Source of the DNA: Clostridiaceae bacterium | GTDB taxonomy: Bacteria; Bacillota; Clostridia; Saccharofermentanales; Fastidiosipilaceae | Reading direction: 5' to 3' | Length of the DNA stretch: 7,339 nucleotides | Assembly: GCA_012514965.1 (NCBI GenBank) | Contig: JAAYZH010000018.1 | Location: forward strand, 1-7,339 | Shown here: piece by piece, positions 5,827 through 7,339 of the stretch | Layout of the letters: each line of letters opens with the position of its first letter | Numbering within the stretch: the stretch's first letter is position 1 | Position numbers and translations under genes: made by a program | The notes under the pieces: generated by a model | Databases searched by the model: none | The model's input: only the letters and a program-made list of their open reading frames with translations | Told to the model about the DNA's origin: nothing

Positions 5827-7339
5827 CACCCGGGAAGTTGTAGACGCGTGACTTCATCTGATCCTGGTGCAAAGCCAGGAACTCATCGTAGGTCATCTGA
5901 TAATCATGGAGTTTCCCGGCTCCGTCGATCGTAACCACGCGGTTGGCAATCGTCTGAATAAACTGGTGGTCATGCGATGTGAACAGCATGACTCCCTGGA
6001 AATTGATGAGGGCGTTGTTCAGGGCCTGTATCGATTCCATATCGAGGTGGTTCGTCGGGTCATCCATCAGCAGAATATTTGCGCCGCTCAGCATCATGCG
6101 GGACAAGAGACAACGTACTTTCTCACCACCGGACAAGACGCGGACAGGCTTCAGGGCTTCTTCACCGCTGAAGAGCATACGGCCGAGGAAGCCTCGGACG
6201 TAAGTTTCATCACGTGAATCCGTGAACTGCCAGAGCCAGTCGACAATGCTGTTGTCCGAGTCGAATAGATCACTGTACTCTCTGGGGAAGTGTGCTTGAC
6301 TGGTCGTCGTGCCCCATTTGAATATGCCCGCCGCAGCTTCTGCAGAACCCATCAGCACTTCAAACAATTTGCTGGCTGCCTTTTCGTCCTCCGCCAGGAC
6401 CACTACCTTGTCACCGCGTTCCACACGGAAAGACGCATTGTTCAGCAGCAGAACACCTTCATCTTCGATTGAGAGCCCCTCGGCCCAGAGGACATCGTTG
6501 CCGATCTCGCGGTTTGGCTTGAAGTCGATGTAGGGATATTTGCGGGAAGAAGGCCGGATATCCTCCAGCTCGATCTTCTCGAGCGCCTTCTTGCGGGAGG
6601 TTGCTTGCCGTGACTTAGACGCATTCGCGCTGAAACGCGCGACGAAGTCCTGCAGTTCCTTGATCTTCTCCTCTTTCTTGCGGTTCGAGTCCTTCATCTG
6701 GCGCAGGAGCAGTTGAGAAGATTCGTACCAGAAGTCGTAGTTGCCTGTGAAGAGGGCAATACGGCCAAAGTCGATGTCGGCAATATGCGTGCAAACCTGG
6801 TTGAGAAAGTGGCGGTCATGGGATACGACAATGACTGTGTTCTCGAAATTGATCAGGAATTCTTCCAGCCAGGCAATAGCTGCCAGATCAAGATGGTTGG
6901 TAGGCTCATCGAGAAGCAAGACGTCGGGATCGCCGAACAGGGCCTGGGCCAAAAGCACCTTCACCTTTTCGGACGTCTCCAGCTGCGACATGCTCTTGTA
7001 AATCCGGTCAGCTTCTAAGCCGAGGCCTGTCATGAGTTCAGCGGCGGAAGTCTCGGACTCCCAGCCGTTTAGCTCCGCATACTCTGCCTCTAATTCCGCG
7101 GCGCGAATGCCATCGGTTTCGGTGAAATCAGTCTTCGCGTAGAGACGCTCTTTCTCTTTGGTCACAGCATAGAGACGGGGATTGCCCATCAGGATGGTAT
7201 CCAGAACGGTTTCCTTGTCGAATTGGAAGTGATCCTGACGCAGAAACGACAGTCGCTCGCCGCGGTTCAGCGCGATATCGCCGGTGGTCGCCTCGAGCTC
7301 ACCCGAGAGAATGCGGAGAAAGGTCGACTTGCCGGCGCC
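5816..7339 (-). CDS. ABC-F family ATPase, YkpA/YbiT type (5' end outside window)
   Basis: The frame is open from the right edge (7339) to TAG at 5816, 507 codons. The first residues are GAGKST, the first Walker A, so about 30 N-terminal residues are missing from a typical 530-540-aa protein. An internal ATG at 7189 is not the start. The order is NBD1 with VLLLDEPTNHLD (about 6922-6887), a linker with the charged ARFSANASKSRQATSRKK stretch typical of the YkpA/YbiT group, then NBD2 with LSGGE (6136-6122), LLMDDPTNHLD and FTSHDH. There are no membrane segments. ABC-F proteins bind the ribosomal E site; some resolve stalls or protect against antibiotics, while this group is generally regarded as housekeeping. 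NBD1's signature is LETSE (6982-6968) and NBD2's Walker A is replaced by AEDEKAASK (6394-6368), with Ala at the lysine position. The protein ends in Glu-Glu-Glu within a tandem repeat. Confidence 0.93.
   Translation of the reverse strand, partial: GAGKSTFLRILSGELEATTGDIALNRGERLSFLRQDHFQFDKETVLDTILMGNPRLYAVTKEKERLYAKTDFTETDGIRAAELEAEYAELNGWESETSAAELMTGLGLEADRIYKSMSQLETSEKVKVLLAQALFGDPDVLLLDEPTNHLDLAAIAWLEEFLINFENTVIVVSHDRHFLNQVCTHIADIDFGRIALFTGNYDFWYESSQLLLRQMKDSNRKKEEKIKELQDFVARFSANASKSRQATSRKKALEKIELEDIRPSSRKYPYIDFKPNREIGNDVLWAEGLSIEDEGVLLLNNASFRVERGDKVVVLAEDEKAASKLFEVLMGSAEAAAGIFKWGTTTSQAHFPREYSDLFDSDNSIVDWLWQFTDSRDETYVRGFLGRMLFSGEEALKPVRVLSGGEKVRCLLSRMMLSGANILLMDDPTNHLDMESIQALNNALINFQGVMLFTSHDHQFIQTIANRVVTIDGAGKLHDYQMTYDEFLALHQDQMKSRVYNFPGEEE

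Noticed and set aside
7187..7189. ATG at 7189 as the start of the ABC-F gene
   Set aside because: The frame continues upstream to the window edge and encodes a Walker A motif and conserved NBD1 sequence, so this Met is internal.
1..7339. Defence, mobile or CRISPR-type system
   Set aside because: I see no transposase, integrase, toxin-antitoxin pair, repeat-spacer array or tRNA-linked attachment site. All genes belong to common chromosomal families.

Overview
The window is an ordinary chromosomal segment of about 50% G+C, dense with housekeeping and stress genes and without mobile elements, CRISPR or stable RNA genes. The gene set suggests an anaerobic member of the Bacillota, most likely a clostridial lineage. 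It includes a FabV/TER-type NADH enoyl reductase, a YkpA/YbiT-type ABC-F ATPase, a clostridial-style small DsrE protein and an HD_3-family hydrolase, and the ribosome-binding sites are mostly strong GGAGG-like sites. This taxonomic call is inferred from protein resemblance remembered from family knowledge, not from a search.

Layout, left to right. (1) A plus-strand operon enters from the left edge: the C-terminal end of a low-specificity L-threonine aldolase, an HD-domain phosphohydrolase whose start overlaps the aldolase stop, and a 108-aa DsrE-like protein. It ends at a strong hairpin that also serves the convergent gene beyond. (2) A minus-strand fabV/ter gene follows, for NADH-dependent trans-2-enoyl-CoA/ACP reductase. 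(3) A divergent intergenic region of about 300 bp separates it from the next operon and holds a spaced 9-bp direct repeat and two short palindromes. (4) A plus-strand pair codes for a small MscS-type mechanosensitive channel and, 7 bp later, a histidine-phosphatase-family protein. (5) A monocistronic plus-strand alpha/beta hydrolase-fold gene keeps the fold motifs but has lost the catalytic Ser and His. (6) A convergent minus-strand ABC-F ATPase runs off the right edge inside its first Walker A motif; its stop codon lies in an 11-bp tandem repeat.

The genes do not form one obvious pathway. Threonine aldolase (glycine and acetaldehyde from threonine), a nucleotide-type HD hydrolase and DsrE look like small-molecule housekeeping. 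FabV/TER belongs to fatty-acid or butyryl-CoA synthesis, MscS to osmotic protection and ABC-F to ribosome function.

I see no convincing new multi-gene system. The best leads are two proteins with altered catalytic machinery. One is the hydrolase-fold protein with Ser to Gly and His to Asp at the triad positions. The other is the ABC-F protein, whose altered motifs all fall on one of its two composite ATP sites. The tandem repeat that supplies stop codons in all three frames is a further small oddity.
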